Positions 8,884 to 16,961 of a stretch of 64,000 bases of DNA are shown piece after piece; the stretch's first letter is position 1, and every line of letters starts with the position of its first letter. This DNA is from an uncultured Carboxylicivirga sp. (GTDB lineage: Bacteria > Bacteroidota > Bacteroidia > Bacteroidales > Marinilabiliaceae). The DNA is taken from NCBI RefSeq assembly GCF_963674565.1, contig NZ_OY771430.1, positions 4,402,001 to 4,466,000 on the forward strand, read 5' to 3'. The position numbers and the translations under genes are program-made. The notes under the pieces are model-generated. The model saw nothing but the letters and a program-made list of their open reading frames with translations. It was not told the origin of the DNA and ran no database searches.

Positions 8884-10827
8884 TCAAACTATGGTTCGGC
8901 CGCCTAATTCTTTTGAGATGTGAGCCAGCACCATTTGCCAGGTGTTGATCTCCTGCATCAGCTCCATCAACTCTTCTTCAGAGCCACCAGCCCCAATGTG
9001 TTGCAATTGTGACCGTTTTTCTTTTAGAACAACCTTCACTTTCTTCCATTTCAATTCAGCAACAACCTTCATCACCAAATCCTGATAGATTTCTTCTTCG
9101 TGTGTTACCTTACCAAATTTTTCATGAATTCTGCTTAACTGGTATTCTTTCCCAATCAGGTCTGATGCCAAACGACTCAGGTCGGTATCGGCATTGTTCA
9201 CAAAGAATTTCTGTGCTATTACCTCAGGATCATGGCAAACCACCTCATAAGCTTCCATCATTTTATTGTAAAGAGGATTGATACTTAATAGATCATCCTG
9301 CTTTAGTTCATGAATGATGTATTGACCAACCGTAACTTTCTGTCCATCTTCAGTTAGATCAGACAAAAGCTTCTCACCATGTTTTACTATAAATCGAAGT
9401 ACTTCGCGTTCTTCTAATTCAAACGGATTGGTGTTTGCCGGAGTTTGAGGTGTAGCAGGTTTCTCATATCCAACCGGACGTTCGTTACTTGTGGTACTTC
9501 TACGAAAGTTTTCTTCCAGTTTCTGACGTTGTAATTTGCCTGTTTCCTGAACCAATACACGTTCATCAACCTTTAACAGGCTGCTGCACTCTTTCACATA
9601 AACCGAACGAATAATGGAGTCGGGAATGGTTGAGATACTTCGTACAATATCCTGTATCAATTGGGCCCTTTTAATTGGGTCGTTTTTGGCATCTTCCAGA
9701 AGTAACGAAGTTTTAAACTTGATAAAGTCTTTCTGATTCTCCTTAATATATTGTGTCAGTTCTTCTTCACTTCGTTCTTTGGCAAAGGTGTCAGGGTCTT
9801 CTCCATCGGGCAATAAAAGAACTTTTACATTCATACCTTCGGCCAGAACAAGATCGATTCCACGAAGCGATGCTTTTATCCCAGCCGGGTCACCATCATA
9901 AATAATGGTGATATTTTTAGTGAACCTCGAAATTAGCCTTATCTGATCAGGAGTCAGAGCTGTACCCGAGGATGCAACAACATTTGTAATGCCGGCCTGA
10001 TGAAATGATAAAACATCAGTGTATCCTTCTACCAGGTAACACATATCCTGACGGGTTATTTCCTGTTTTGCCTGGTAAATACCGTAAAGTACACGACTCT
10101 TGTGATAGATTTCAGACTCCGGTGAGTTGAGGTATTTCGCTGTTTTGGCATCTGTTTTCAAAATACGACCTCCAAAAGCAATCACTTTACCAGCCAAACT
10201 GTGTATAGGAAACATTACTCGACCTCTGAATCGATCTGCTTTATAATCATCGCGTACAATGGATAATCCTGTTTTTTCAAGGTATTCAAGTCTATATCCC
10301 TGTTTGACTGCTTCTTCGGTAAGTGCATCTTTTTTCTCAGGCGAATAGCCAAGATTGAATTTGTGAATGATGTCGTCGCGAAAACCCCGGCTACGAAAAT
10401 ATCCAAGTCCAACAGATTTACCTTCATCTGTTTCATTCAGCATCTTTGTGAAGTACTTACCGGCAAATTCGCTTAGCACCATCATGCTTTCGCGCTCATT
10501 ATGCTGTTTCTGTTGCTCTGGTGAGTATTCTTCTTCTTCAACATGAATATTGAACTTCTTACCCAAAGCTTTGATAGCCTCAACAAAAGAAAGCTGATCA
10601 TGCTTCATTATAAAATTGAGGGAATTACCTCCTTCACCACAACCAAAGCACTTAAAAATACCTTTATGTGGCGAAACGGTAAATGAAGGTGTTTTCTCGT
10701 TATGGAAGGGACAATTACCCAGATAATTGATTCCACGACGACGCAGGGTAACATAATCAGATACCACGTCAACAATCTGGCTGTTGGCGGTCTCCAATAT
10801 TTTATCGATGGTTACCTGATCAATCAT
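8884..10827 (-). CDS. dnaG: DNA primase DnaG
   Basis: 647 residues. Residues 39-63 form the zinc-binding domain (C39, H42, C60, C63 in CPFH...CFGC), which recognises the template. The RNA polymerase domain follows with the conserved FRGRVMFPI segment, and the Toprim fold has its acidic residues in LVEGYTDVL and IIYDGDPAGI. After about residue 440 comes a poorly conserved linker with Thr/Pro-rich sequence, then the helical domain that binds the DnaB helicase. The primase makes RNA primers at the replication fork. A good -7 element lies at 10867-10874. The gene heads a leftward run of four genes. Confidence 0.97.
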   Translation of the reverse strand: MIDQVTIDKILETANSQIVDVVSDYVTLRRRGINYLGNCPFHNEKTPSFTVSPHKGIFKCFGCGEGGNSLNFIMKHDQLSFVEAIKALGKKFNIHVEEEEYSPEQQKQHNERESMMVLSEFAGKYFTKMLNETDEGKSVGLGYFRSRGFRDDIIHKFNLGYSPEKKDALTEEAVKQGYRLEYLEKTGLSIVRDDYKADRFRGRVMFPIHSLAGKVIAFGGRILKTDAKTAKYLNSPESEIYHKSRVLYGIYQAKQEITRQDMCYLVEGYTDVLSFHQAGITNVVASSGTALTPDQIRLISRFTKNITIIYDGDPAGIKASLRGIDLVLAEGMNVKVLLLPDGEDPDTFAKERSEEELTQYIKENQKDFIKFKTSLLLEDAKNDPIKRAQLIQDIVRSISTIPDSIIRSVYVKECSSLLKVDERVLVQETGKLQRQKLEENFRRSTTSNERPVGYEKPATPQTPANTNPFELEEREVLRFIVKHGEKLLSDLTEDGQKVTVGQYIIHELKQDDLLSINPLYNKMMEAYEVVCHDPEVIAQKFFVNNADTDLSRLASDLIGKEYQLSRIHEKFGKVTHEEEIYQDLVMKVVAELKWKKVKVVLKEKRSQLQHIGAGGSEEELMELMQEINTWQMVLAHISKELGGRTIV

Positions 10828-10866
10828 TTACGCTGGTATCAATTTGAAGTGTGCAGATGCAAGCGC

Positions 10867-10874
10867 CAAAGATA
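10867..10874 (-). promoter_or_regulatory. Promoter -7 element for dnaG
   Basis: On the minus strand this reads TATCTTTG, a perfect match to the Bacteroidota -7 consensus TAnnTTTG. It lies about 40 bp upstream of the dnaG ATG, which leaves a leader of roughly 30-35 nt. No clear TTTG -33 box is seen at the usual distance. Confidence 0.5.
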
Positions 10875-10974
10875 AGAATAAACAGGTTGGTATTAAAACG
10901 ATGAAGGGCTGTTGATACCTAAAAAATTCTTACGAACTTACGCGCCAATTAAAAACAGTTAAGAATAAACAGGA

Positions 10975-12186
10975 ATGACGTTCAAAAAATTAATCAAGAA
11001 TTTAGGATTTCAGATTTTAGTAGCAATGATTGTTGGGGTGGCTGTAGGAATTTTTATGGGACCCAAAGCATCCATTTTCTCCCCACTTGGCGATCTTTTT
11101 ATTCAGTTAATTAAAATGCTGGTCATTCCTTTGGTCGCCGTTTCTATTATTTCCGGGGCTGCTTCATTGGGAGCTACCAAATCTGCTGGCAAAATTGGGT
11201 TAAGCACCATTGCCTATTTTATTGTCACAACTGTTATTTCAATATCGTTGGGTTTGTTGTTGGGCGAAATTTGGAAGCCGGGTAAAGGATTGGAACCTGA
11301 AAAAGTGTTGGCTATGTTTCCACAGGAAGCTGCACCTGTTCATTCTTCAGCTGGATTCTGGGATACTATAATTTCAATTATTCCTGCTAACCCAATTGAA
11401 TCACTTGTTAGTGGTAACATTCTTCAAATCATTTTCTTTGGGTTATTTCTGGGTATTGGTATTTCTACATTACCGAAAAACAAAAAGGAACCACTGATGA
11501 AAGGGATGAACTACCTGGTTGAAGCATTGATCTGGATGATCAAAATTGTGATGTGGACAGCTCCTGTTGGAGTATTTGGCTTAATGGCTTCATCCGTGGG
11601 AGCTTTTGGCTTCGACCTTTTATCGATGGCGCTTGATTTATTATGGGTTAATATTCTGGGAGGTATCATTCTATTACTGGTTATGTATCCTTTAACATTA
11701 AAGTTGTTTTCAAAAGCTTCGATCCGAAAATTTATGTCCAAGATGCCCAAAGCACAGATTGTAGCTTTATCAACCAGTTCGTCAATGGCCACTTTACCCG
11801 TAAATATGGAAATATGTGAGGAGGAACTTAATGTTACTAAAGCTACAACAGGGTTTGTATTACCATTGGGTGCTACCATTAACATGACGGGTAGTGCTAT
11901 GTATTATGCATTGGTGGCTGTATTTTTTGCACAGTTGTTTGATGTTGATCTCACCATGACACAATATCTGGCCATTATTATGACATCAACAGTTGGTTCC
12001 ATTGGTCAGGCAGGTGTGCCGGGGCCATCTTTACTAGTGATTGCCGTTTTGGTTTCAGCTGATATTCCAATTGCTGGTCTGCCTTTACTCTATGCACTGG
12101 ACAGAGTTTTTGATATGTTGCGAACCATGTTAAATATTACAGGTGACGCAGCCTGCGCAGTTATCGTGGATAAGTTTAATCAATAG
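10975..12186 (+). CDS. Dicarboxylate/amino acid:cation symporter (DAACS, GltP/DctA family)
   Basis: 403 residues with the glutamate-transporter fold. Hairpin 1 carries the serine-rich tip (STSSSMATLP, 266-275). TM7 has GATINMTG (300-306), hairpin 2 has GVPGPS (347-352), and TM8 has D380, R383, T384, N387 and D391 in the DMLRTMLNITGD motif. R383 corresponds to the Arg that binds the side-chain carboxylate of acidic substrates in GltPh, which favours glutamate, aspartate or C4-dicarboxylates. In TM7 the highly conserved NMD triplet is NMT (T305). The missing Asp is a sodium ligand in GltPh, so the cation coupling may differ. It is transcribed alone, divergent from dnaG, and is closed by a strong terminator at 12264. 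Confidence 0.92.
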   Translation: MTFKKLIKNLGFQILVAMIVGVAVGIFMGPKASIFSPLGDLFIQLIKMLVIPLVAVSIISGAASLGATKSAGKIGLSTIAYFIVTTVISISLGLLLGEIWKPGKGLEPEKVLAMFPQEAAPVHSSAGFWDTIISIIPANPIESLVSGNILQIIFFGLFLGIGISTLPKNKKEPLMKGMNYLVEALIWMIKIVMWTAPVGVFGLMASSVGAFGFDLLSMALDLLWVNILGGIILLLVMYPLTLKLFSKASIRKFMSKMPKAQIVALSTSSSMATLPVNMEICEEELNVTKATTGFVLPLGATINMTGSAMYYALVAVFFAQLFDVDLTMTQYLAIIMTSTVGSIGQAGVPGPSLLVIAVLVSADIPIAGLPLLYALDRVFDMLRTMLNITGDAACAVIVDKFNQ

Positions 12187-12263
12187 GAGTAATATTTATA
12201 CGCTAAGAAATCAGCCTAAATATCTTTAGTTAGAAGTTGATAATTCATTCTTAGAAATAATTT

Positions 12264-12296
12264 GAGGTTCTTTGAAAAAAGGACCTCTTTAAGTTT
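12264..12296 (+). terminator. Rho-independent terminator of the symporter gene
   Basis: A 10-bp stem (GAGGTTCTTT / AAAGGACCTC, one G-T pair) with a GAAA tetraloop at 12264-12287, followed by TTTAAGTTTC. It lies 78 bp after the stop codon. Confidence 0.75.
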
Positions 12297-12432
12297 CTTA
12301 TTACTTCTTTATCTCTTTAATGAAACATGCTTTCTGTTTTTGCAACATGATCGAAATATTCTGAAACCTTATTGCTAATGATGCAACATGCTTTGAAGGA
12401 CATTTGTAATGCAAACTTTAAAACATGTTATT

Positions 12433-12813
12433 ATGAAAACATTGGTAAAATGGACGATGGGTGTAATGTTATCTTTTCTGATAGTGTTAAGTTCAAGCGC
12501 TAATAATCCAGAGTCAAACAGTAAGGCATATGAAATGCCTTTTGCAATTGATTTCTATTGTATGTGTGCCGGAGAGCAGTTGGTAGGAACAGTTGTTTTT
12601 CAAGTGGTTGAAAATGGTAATGTTACTCACTTTAGCGTTAAACAAAGCGACGTTTATGGATTGGTTAGTGGTAAACGTTATCATTTTGTAAGAGTTGAAA
12701 ATTATGTGAAGATTGGTCAGATAATTTTAATGAGAGTAGTTGGGGAGGAAGGTATTGTAACCAATCTACAATGGGTTTCAATGAATGGAAATTTCAGACC
12801 TCCGTGTGAATGA
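12433..12813 (+). CDS. Small secreted protein of unknown function
   Basis: The ATG at 12433 gives 126 residues. An in-frame ATG at 12409 would add 8 residues ahead of the signal peptide and is less likely. The first 24 residues are a Sec signal (MKTLVKWTMGVMLSFLIVLSSSA). The mature part is about 100 residues, mostly beta, with a CMC motif near its start and a Cys as the next-to-last residue (RPPCE), which could form a disulfide. I do not recognise the family. It is monocistronic: AACATG repeats lie upstream and a textbook terminator follows 20 bp after the stop. Confidence 0.7.
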   Translation: MKTLVKWTMGVMLSFLIVLSSSANNPESNSKAYEMPFAIDFYCMCAGEQLVGTVVFQVVENGNVTHFSVKQSDVYGLVSGKRYHFVRVENYVKIGQIILMRVVGEEGIVTNLQWVSMNGNFRPPCE

Positions 12814-12824
12814 TCTCATACCCT

Positions 12825-12860
12825 TAAAAAAGAAAGATTGTCGTAAGACAATCTTTTTTT
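12825..12860 (+). terminator. Strong Rho-independent terminator
   Basis: Perfect 10-bp stem AAAGATTGTC (12833-12842), loop GTAA, GACAATCTTT (12847-12856), preceded by an A-tract and continuing into seven Ts. The A-tract would let it work from both strands. Confidence 0.88.
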
Positions 12861-12964
12861 GTGTCTTGCTTTTATTGACAAGGGTTTGCTTTGGGTTGTA
12901 ACTTGCATTCATTCAAAAAATTATTGGTCTGTTAATGACTGTGTTGAATCCAAAAACAAGCAAA

Positions 12965-13483
12965 ATGAACTTAAAACTATTTGTAATGATGGTCGGTTTG
13001 GCTGCTCTGGTATCGTGTGCTCCCAATTCGCCTAAAACTGAAGTGGACAGTAAAGCGGTCGAAAAGGAAATTACCGCTCTTCTTGATGAATTTCACTCTG
13101 TATTTATTGAACTTAAAATCGACCGCTTATCAGCCATGATAGATGATGAAGGTTTATTCATAGGCTCGGATCCAACAGAGTTTTGGGATAAAAAGATGCT
13201 GATCGGATTGTGGGAAGAAGCAAAGCAAAATACATCAGATCAGTTTGAGTATGAAATTGATAAACGGCTTCTTAAGGTTTCGAAAGATGGATTATCATGT
13301 ATTGTTGTTGAGCAATTCTATATTCCATACTGGAGCGAAGAAATGCCATTTAGATTAACAACCAACTGGATTAAATCTGATATGAGCTGGAAGATCAATT
13401 TCATGGATTGGGCTTTTATACCCTACAACGAAGATATTGCTACCATAAACACTGCACTAAAAGAAGAACCGGTTACTGATTAA
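12965..13483 (+). CDS. SnoaL-like (NTF2-fold, DUF4440-type) lipoprotein
   Basis: The ATG at 12965 gives 172 residues and places a lipoprotein signal at the N-terminus (MNLKLFVMMVGLAALVSC, Cys18). The upstream in-frame ATG at 12935 would spoil the signal. The mature protein is an NTF2-like cone: EITALLDEFHSVFIELKIDR helix, GLFIGSDPTEFWDKKML, and a final beta-sheet with LTTNWIKSDMSWKINFMDW. These domains bind small ligands or act as isomerases, and no substrate can be assigned. The next gene, 11 bp downstream, is a paralogue that shares the same layout but lacks the lipoprotein signal. Confidence 0.85.
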   Translation: MNLKLFVMMVGLAALVSCAPNSPKTEVDSKAVEKEITALLDEFHSVFIELKIDRLSAMIDDEGLFIGSDPTEFWDKKMLIGLWEEAKQNTSDQFEYEIDKRLLKVSKDGLSCIVVEQFYIPYWSEEMPFRLTTNWIKSDMSWKINFMDWAFIPYNEDIATINTALKEEPVTD

Positions 13484-13494
13484 AACACTTTACT

Positions 13495-13947
13495 ATGAAA
13501 GCAACGCATAATGAGAAGATTGATTTAAAAATAGTTCAGCAGGAAATTCATTCTTTGTTGGATAAGTTTCATGAAGCCTTTAAAACATGGGATATTGAAA
13601 CGGTGAGCAATATGATGTCGGAAGAGATGCTATATATGGGTACCGACCAGACTGAGGTTGTTGATAAATATGGCTTTATCAAAGACGCCACTGAATTTGC
13701 CCGTCAATTGAATCAGAACCTTTCTTACAACATAGATAAAAGGATTGTTCGGGTGAATCATGATGCAAACTCGGCTACCAGTATTGAAGAATTTGTTGAG
13801 CCTGTATTTTCCAAAACTATGTCGTATCGAATGACAGTGAACTGGATTCTGGAAAATGATGAATGGAAAATGGACTTTGTCAACTGGGGAATGATTACTT
13901 CGAATGAACAGGTAATGAAAATTGATGAGGTGATGAAAAACTTATGA
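13495..13947 (+). CDS. SnoaL-like (NTF2-fold) protein, cytoplasmic paralogue of the upstream gene
   Basis: 150 residues, 11 bp after the preceding gene and evidently in the same operon. It aligns along its length with the upstream lipoprotein: QEIHSLLDKFHEAFKTWDIE against KEITALLDEFHSVFIELKID, EMLYMGTDQTEV against GLFIGSDPTEF, NIDKRIVRV against EIDKRLLKV, and MTVNWILENDEWKMDFVNWG against LTTNWIKSDMSWKINFMDWA. There is no signal sequence, so one copy is predicted at the envelope and one in the cytoplasm. The pair most likely arose by tandem duplication. Reaction and ligand are unknown. Confidence 0.85.
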   Translation: MKATHNEKIDLKIVQQEIHSLLDKFHEAFKTWDIETVSNMMSEEMLYMGTDQTEVVDKYGFIKDATEFARQLNQNLSYNIDKRIVRVNHDANSATSIEEFVEPVFSKTMSYRMTVNWILENDEWKMDFVNWGMITSNEQVMKIDEVMKNL

Positions 13948-13977
13948 TTTTTTGAGTTGAAATAACTCATTTACTTG

Positions 13978-14004
13978 TTGCCGGTAGGTTCGACCTATCG
14001 GCAA
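13978..14004. terminator. Hairpin between convergent genes, probable terminator
   Basis: An 11-bp stem (TTGCCGGTAGG / CCTATCGGCAA, one G-T pair) with a five-base loop, between the SnoaL gene and the convergent PspC gene. The T-run after it is weak on both strands, so efficiency is uncertain. Confidence 0.5.
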
Positions 14005-14018
14005 TTGTTTATTGTTGA

Positions 14019-14168
14019 TTATTTCGAAAGAATCTTGACTATCCAAAGTATTAGATATAAACCTATTCCTGTACCAAAAAACAGGGCTGCAATTACAAAA
14101 GCAATTCTAATAATTGTTACATCCCAGCCAAGTTTATTACTAAGCCATTTACAAACTCCTAAAATCAT
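14019..14168 (-). CDS. Small PspC-domain membrane protein (49 residues)
   Basis: A short frame from the ATG at 14168 to TAA at 14019, 49 residues. The sequence starts MILGVCKWLSNKLGWDVTII, then a region RIAFVIAALFFGTGIGLYLI and LWIVKILSK. This is the core of the PspC domain: the GVC.WLA..LG.D...IR pattern followed by a single hydrophobic helix ending in YLILWI. PspC proteins belong to the envelope-stress (phage shock) response and sit in the inner membrane. Free-standing mini-PspC genes are common in Bacteroidota. The opposite strand also has an open frame here (13975-14193), but this one has the family pattern. Confidence 0.82.
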   Translation of the reverse strand: MILGVCKWLSNKLGWDVTIIRIAFVIAALFFGTGIGLYLILWIVKILSK

Positions 14169-14250
14169 ACTTTTAAAGTTAAAGGTTATTTAAAGTCTTT
14201 AAATGTACAATATTTGAAGTAATAATTTATGAATTGTAGGAGTTAAGGCC

Positions 14251-14290
14251 AATAAAAAAGGTCATCCGCTTAAATTTGGATGACCTTCTA
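14251..14290 (-). terminator. Rho-independent terminator of the LRR gene
   Basis: Perfect 10-bp stem AAGGTCATCC (14258-14267) / GGATGACCTT (14278-14287). Read on the minus strand it is followed by a run of six Ts. It lies about 20 bp past the stop of the gene at 14307. Confidence 0.82.
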
Positions 14291-14306
14291 TTTTTATGTT
14301 TATTTT

Positions 14307-15749
14307 CTAAAACTTTACTTTACAGTTTGGTAATAAACGGGCTAGTTTATCCAATTCGCTTTGAGGAAGAGGGTTCCCTTTTAAATTCAGTGTTTTTAAT
14401 TCGGTCAACTCTCCAATCTCGTCAGGAATTATCGAAATATTATTATTGGATAAGGTTAGTTTATTCAGATTTTTAAGATTCTTAATTTCAGGAGGAATGC
14501 TGTTAATACCTTGATTGCTAAAGTAAATCTGGTTTAATTGCGTTAGTTCACAAACCTCAACAGGGAACTCACCCAGTTTTTGAAAGGACATATACATTAA
14601 CATGTAGCCTTGTGTGGCTGTCTGTGTAATCATCCCTTCGTATTTGTTTATTTCTCCCGATTCAACAGCTTTATCATGAGCTTCTTTGGCAGCCATAATT
14701 TCTGCACCCTGTTGATTGGCTGCATAAGTTTTGTATTGAGTTTTGAAAGATTCGTATGCTTCCAGACCTCTGTTTTCAACCATAATTTTATGCTCAGTCA
14801 AATCAACTTGTGCATCTTTATTCATCAGGTAATAAGTATTTTGTTCGCGACATCTGTCATTCAAAGATTCCCATTTGAGGGTTCTGTTATTAGTTGTTCC
14901 TGCATAAATTGTTAGCGCTTTACGTGATTGAATAATGGCATTGTCGAATTGCTGAAGATAGGCGTAGGCTAAAGCTATATTGGCTCTTAGTGTTCCGGCA
15001 ACTTTCTTATTTATTCTTGAGTTACGGTCATTCAGGTCAGTCGCTTCCAATTCCTTCTCCCACTCTGTGATAGACTTTTCAAGTAAGGCCTTACCTTCTG
15101 CATTCTGATAATCATCTTTTAATAACTCATATCCCTTCGCAGCTTGTTGAGCGATTTCAGTCAATCCATCATAATTGTGATCTTTGTTGGTCTTTGGACT
15201 AAATACCTCTAAACTTTCAGGTACATATCGGAACATTACTGCCTCATCCATGTAGTTTTGTGCATTTGTCTGAATGGCTTTGTATTCATCAGTAGCCAGT
15301 TCATTTACAAATCCTTCTTCTTGTTTTTTCCATACATCCGTTAGTATTTGTTCAAGAAAGTAACATTCATCTTTTCCAAATAAAACGCTTGATTCGCCAC
15401 TCTCAGATGTATATTTACTGAACAATACACTGCCGGAATTATCAGTTAAGACCAAAATAGCTGATGGAGTGGTGTATTTTATGCTGTAATAAAAGTTTTC
15501 GATAACTTTTGCATCCTTTAAGCTGGCACCTTTAGCCTTACAGAGATTGGATCCTTTCAATATGGCTTTATCACCAACGCTGATTTCGGAATGAGCAACC
15601 TCAGCTTTTAGGCTACTCCAATCAATGTCTTTAACAGGTATTCGTGGATAGGTTAAATAAGAGGTTTCAACAACAATATCTTCTATTTTTTGCGAGAAAG
15701 TTGTGATGGCTAAAAAGCTGATCAGTAATAATAATGCAGTTTTTTTCAT
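14307..15749 (-). CDS. Secreted leucine-rich-repeat protein with helical repeat middle
   Basis: 480 residues with a Sec signal (MKKTALLLLISFLAITTFSQ). Residues about 25-180 are unassigned. The middle (about 200-300) is alpha-helical and TPR-like (GTLRANIALAYAYLQQFDNA IIQSRKAL in a helix-turn-helix pattern). The last 100 residues contain about three leucine-rich repeats of the 23-residue type (LNQIYFSNQGINSIPPEIKN, LNKLTLSNNNISIIPDEIGE, LKTLNLKGNPLPQSELDKL), ending in a cap. The exported location and LRR tail suggest protein binding at the envelope. No partner is evident. It has its own terminator and is not closely linked to the next gene upstream. Confidence 0.8.
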   Translation of the reverse strand: MKKTALLLLISFLAITTFSQKIEDIVVETSYLTYPRIPVKDIDWSSLKAEVAHSEISVGDKAILKGSNLCKAKGASLKDAKVIENFYYSIKYTTPSAILVLTDNSGSVLFSKYTSESGESSVLFGKDECYFLEQILTDVWKKQEEGFVNELATDEYKAIQTNAQNYMDEAVMFRYVPESLEVFSPKTNKDHNYDGLTEIAQQAAKGYELLKDDYQNAEGKALLEKSITEWEKELEATDLNDRNSRINKKVAGTLRANIALAYAYLQQFDNAIIQSRKALTIYAGTTNNRTLKWESLNDRCREQNTYYLMNKDAQVDLTEHKIMVENRGLEAYESFKTQYKTYAANQQGAEIMAAKEAHDKAVESGEINKYEGMITQTATQGYMLMYMSFQKLGEFPVEVCELTQLNQIYFSNQGINSIPPEIKNLKNLNKLTLSNNNISIIPDEIGELTELKTLNLKGNPLPQSELDKLARLLPNCKVKF

Positions 15750-15900
15750 TTGTTTTAGTTTTCTTTCATATTGGTCAACTGCAATGTATACTGCTATTCA
15801 TCTTAAAAGTTACAACGCTCAAATTAACAGTGTGTTGTATATTTGAAAGCAGAGACAATTATCTATTAAAATAATATGGAAAGAAAAATGATAGTATAAT

Positions 15901-16323
15901 TTATCTAAAAAATATTTGCGTGACCATCCTAGCGATTATTAGTGGTATGAAAATGAGACCGTAAATGATTAAGCCTATTTTACTGTATTTATATATTTCT
16001 TTTCGTTGTAGTGTGTTATGTGTTGAATTGATCATTACAGAATCTCTCTCATTTAGTTTGTTATTTCCATATGATTCACAGGCAGAAAAAGGTACCAGAA
16101 TACAACTTACTTTCCAGTACCAGGGTAAAGGTTTGCTGGCTTCTTCTTCAAGATATTTTTTGAAACTTTTATATTCTTTTTCAGCACGATTCATTTCTTT
16201 TTCAGAAAGATTTCGTCTCTCAATTTCAGCCAGTATTATTTCCTTTTCCTGAGAATTAGCTAACTCAAGTTTTAAAAAAAGCTGAACCATATTTTCCTGG
16301 TGTAGAGCTTTTTTAATTATCAT
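15901..16323 (-). CDS. Unknown membrane protein with helical N-terminal half
   Basis: 140 residues. I do not recognise the family. Residues about 1-65 are charged and helical (QENMVQLFLKLELANSQEKE and EKEMNRAEKEYKSFKKYLEE). This is followed by PLPWYWKVSCILVPFSACES, which may be a short membrane-dipping segment, and one clear transmembrane helix near the C-terminus (about 116-136, KIGLIIYGLIFIPLIIARMV). Its ATG lies one base after the TAG of the upstream gene (TAG-T-ATG), so translation of the two is probably coupled. Confidence 0.65.
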   Translation of the reverse strand: MIIKKALHQENMVQLFLKLELANSQEKEIILAEIERRNLSEKEMNRAEKEYKSFKKYLEEEASKPLPWYWKVSCILVPFSACESYGNNKLNERDSVMINSTHNTLQRKEIYKYSKIGLIIYGLIFIPLIIARMVTQIFFR

Positions 16324-16324
16324 A

Positions 16325-16834
16325 CTAATCCAATTTTTTGGTTTTGTAGTTTAAGATCTTTGAAACCAGTCCTACATTCGTTATTAAAAGATAACCAATT
16401 GTAATATAAAATCCACTTACAAACCATTTCCAATTATCGGGAGTGTTAAGAATATTGTTTCTCATTTCTGACTGAAACCAGCTGACTGACTGAAAAATAA
16501 AATGAGGTAAATTATTTAAAATCATAATACCCCCAATTATTAATACAGCAATTTTAACAAACTCATTAGAATTAAGCTTTCCAAGCTCTAAAGTATCAGT
16601 ATCAAAACCCTGTTCCAGTTTCAACATTCTCGCGATACGATGAGATTTGAAGATAAGGAAAACAAATAAAGTAATTGGTATTGCCACTGCCAGGCTAATG
16701 AAAATTAAGGATACCAGATTAAAATCCATCATAAGAAGGGAAATATTCTGAGGTATTGTGATAAAGGCTGAAGTTATTACTGAGTATAAACCAAATAGTT
16801 TAATGATAAGAATAAAGAAGTCCTTTTTTGTCAT
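16325..16834 (-). CDS. Unknown four-helix membrane protein
   Basis: 169 residues with four predicted membrane helices (about 8-28, 37-62, 93-112 and 138-160) and a charged loop between the second and third (HRIARMLKLEQGFDTDTLEL). I cannot name the family. The gene is first in a two-gene unit with 15901-16323 (stop and start one base apart). Upstream at 16896-16911 lies a promoter-like 16-mer that recurs exactly in front of the RDD gene at 61320. Confidence 0.65.
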   Translation of the reverse strand: MTKKDFFILIIKLFGLYSVITSAFITIPQNISLLMMDFNLVSLIFISLAVAIPITLFVFLIFKSHRIARMLKLEQGFDTDTLELGKLNSNEFVKIAVLIIGGIMILNNLPHFIFQSVSWFQSEMRNNILNTPDNWKWFVSGFYITIGYLLITNVGLVSKILNYKTKKLD

Positions 16835-16895
16835 GGTAATTATTATTAAGGTTGAAAGGTTATTTTGAGCATTTTTTTTATTTCGCTATACACAA

Positions 16896-16911
16896 TATAA
16901 AAGTAGCAAAA
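16896..16911 (-). promoter_or_regulatory. Promoter-like element of the two-gene membrane unit
   Basis: On the minus strand this reads TTTTGCTACTTTTATA, containing a -7-like TACTTTTA. The same 16 bases occur at 61320-61335 in front of another leftward gene, and a close variant lies at 18126-18141 in front of the TlpA gene. Confidence 0.45.
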
Positions 16912-16961
16912 AGGATATGTTATAATAATAGTGCTTTTGTAAAAATTAGAGGATGGTTGAA

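Noticed and set aside
13975..14193. Open frame of 72 codons on the plus strand
   Set aside because: It is antisense to the PspC gene, and its translation lacks any family feature.
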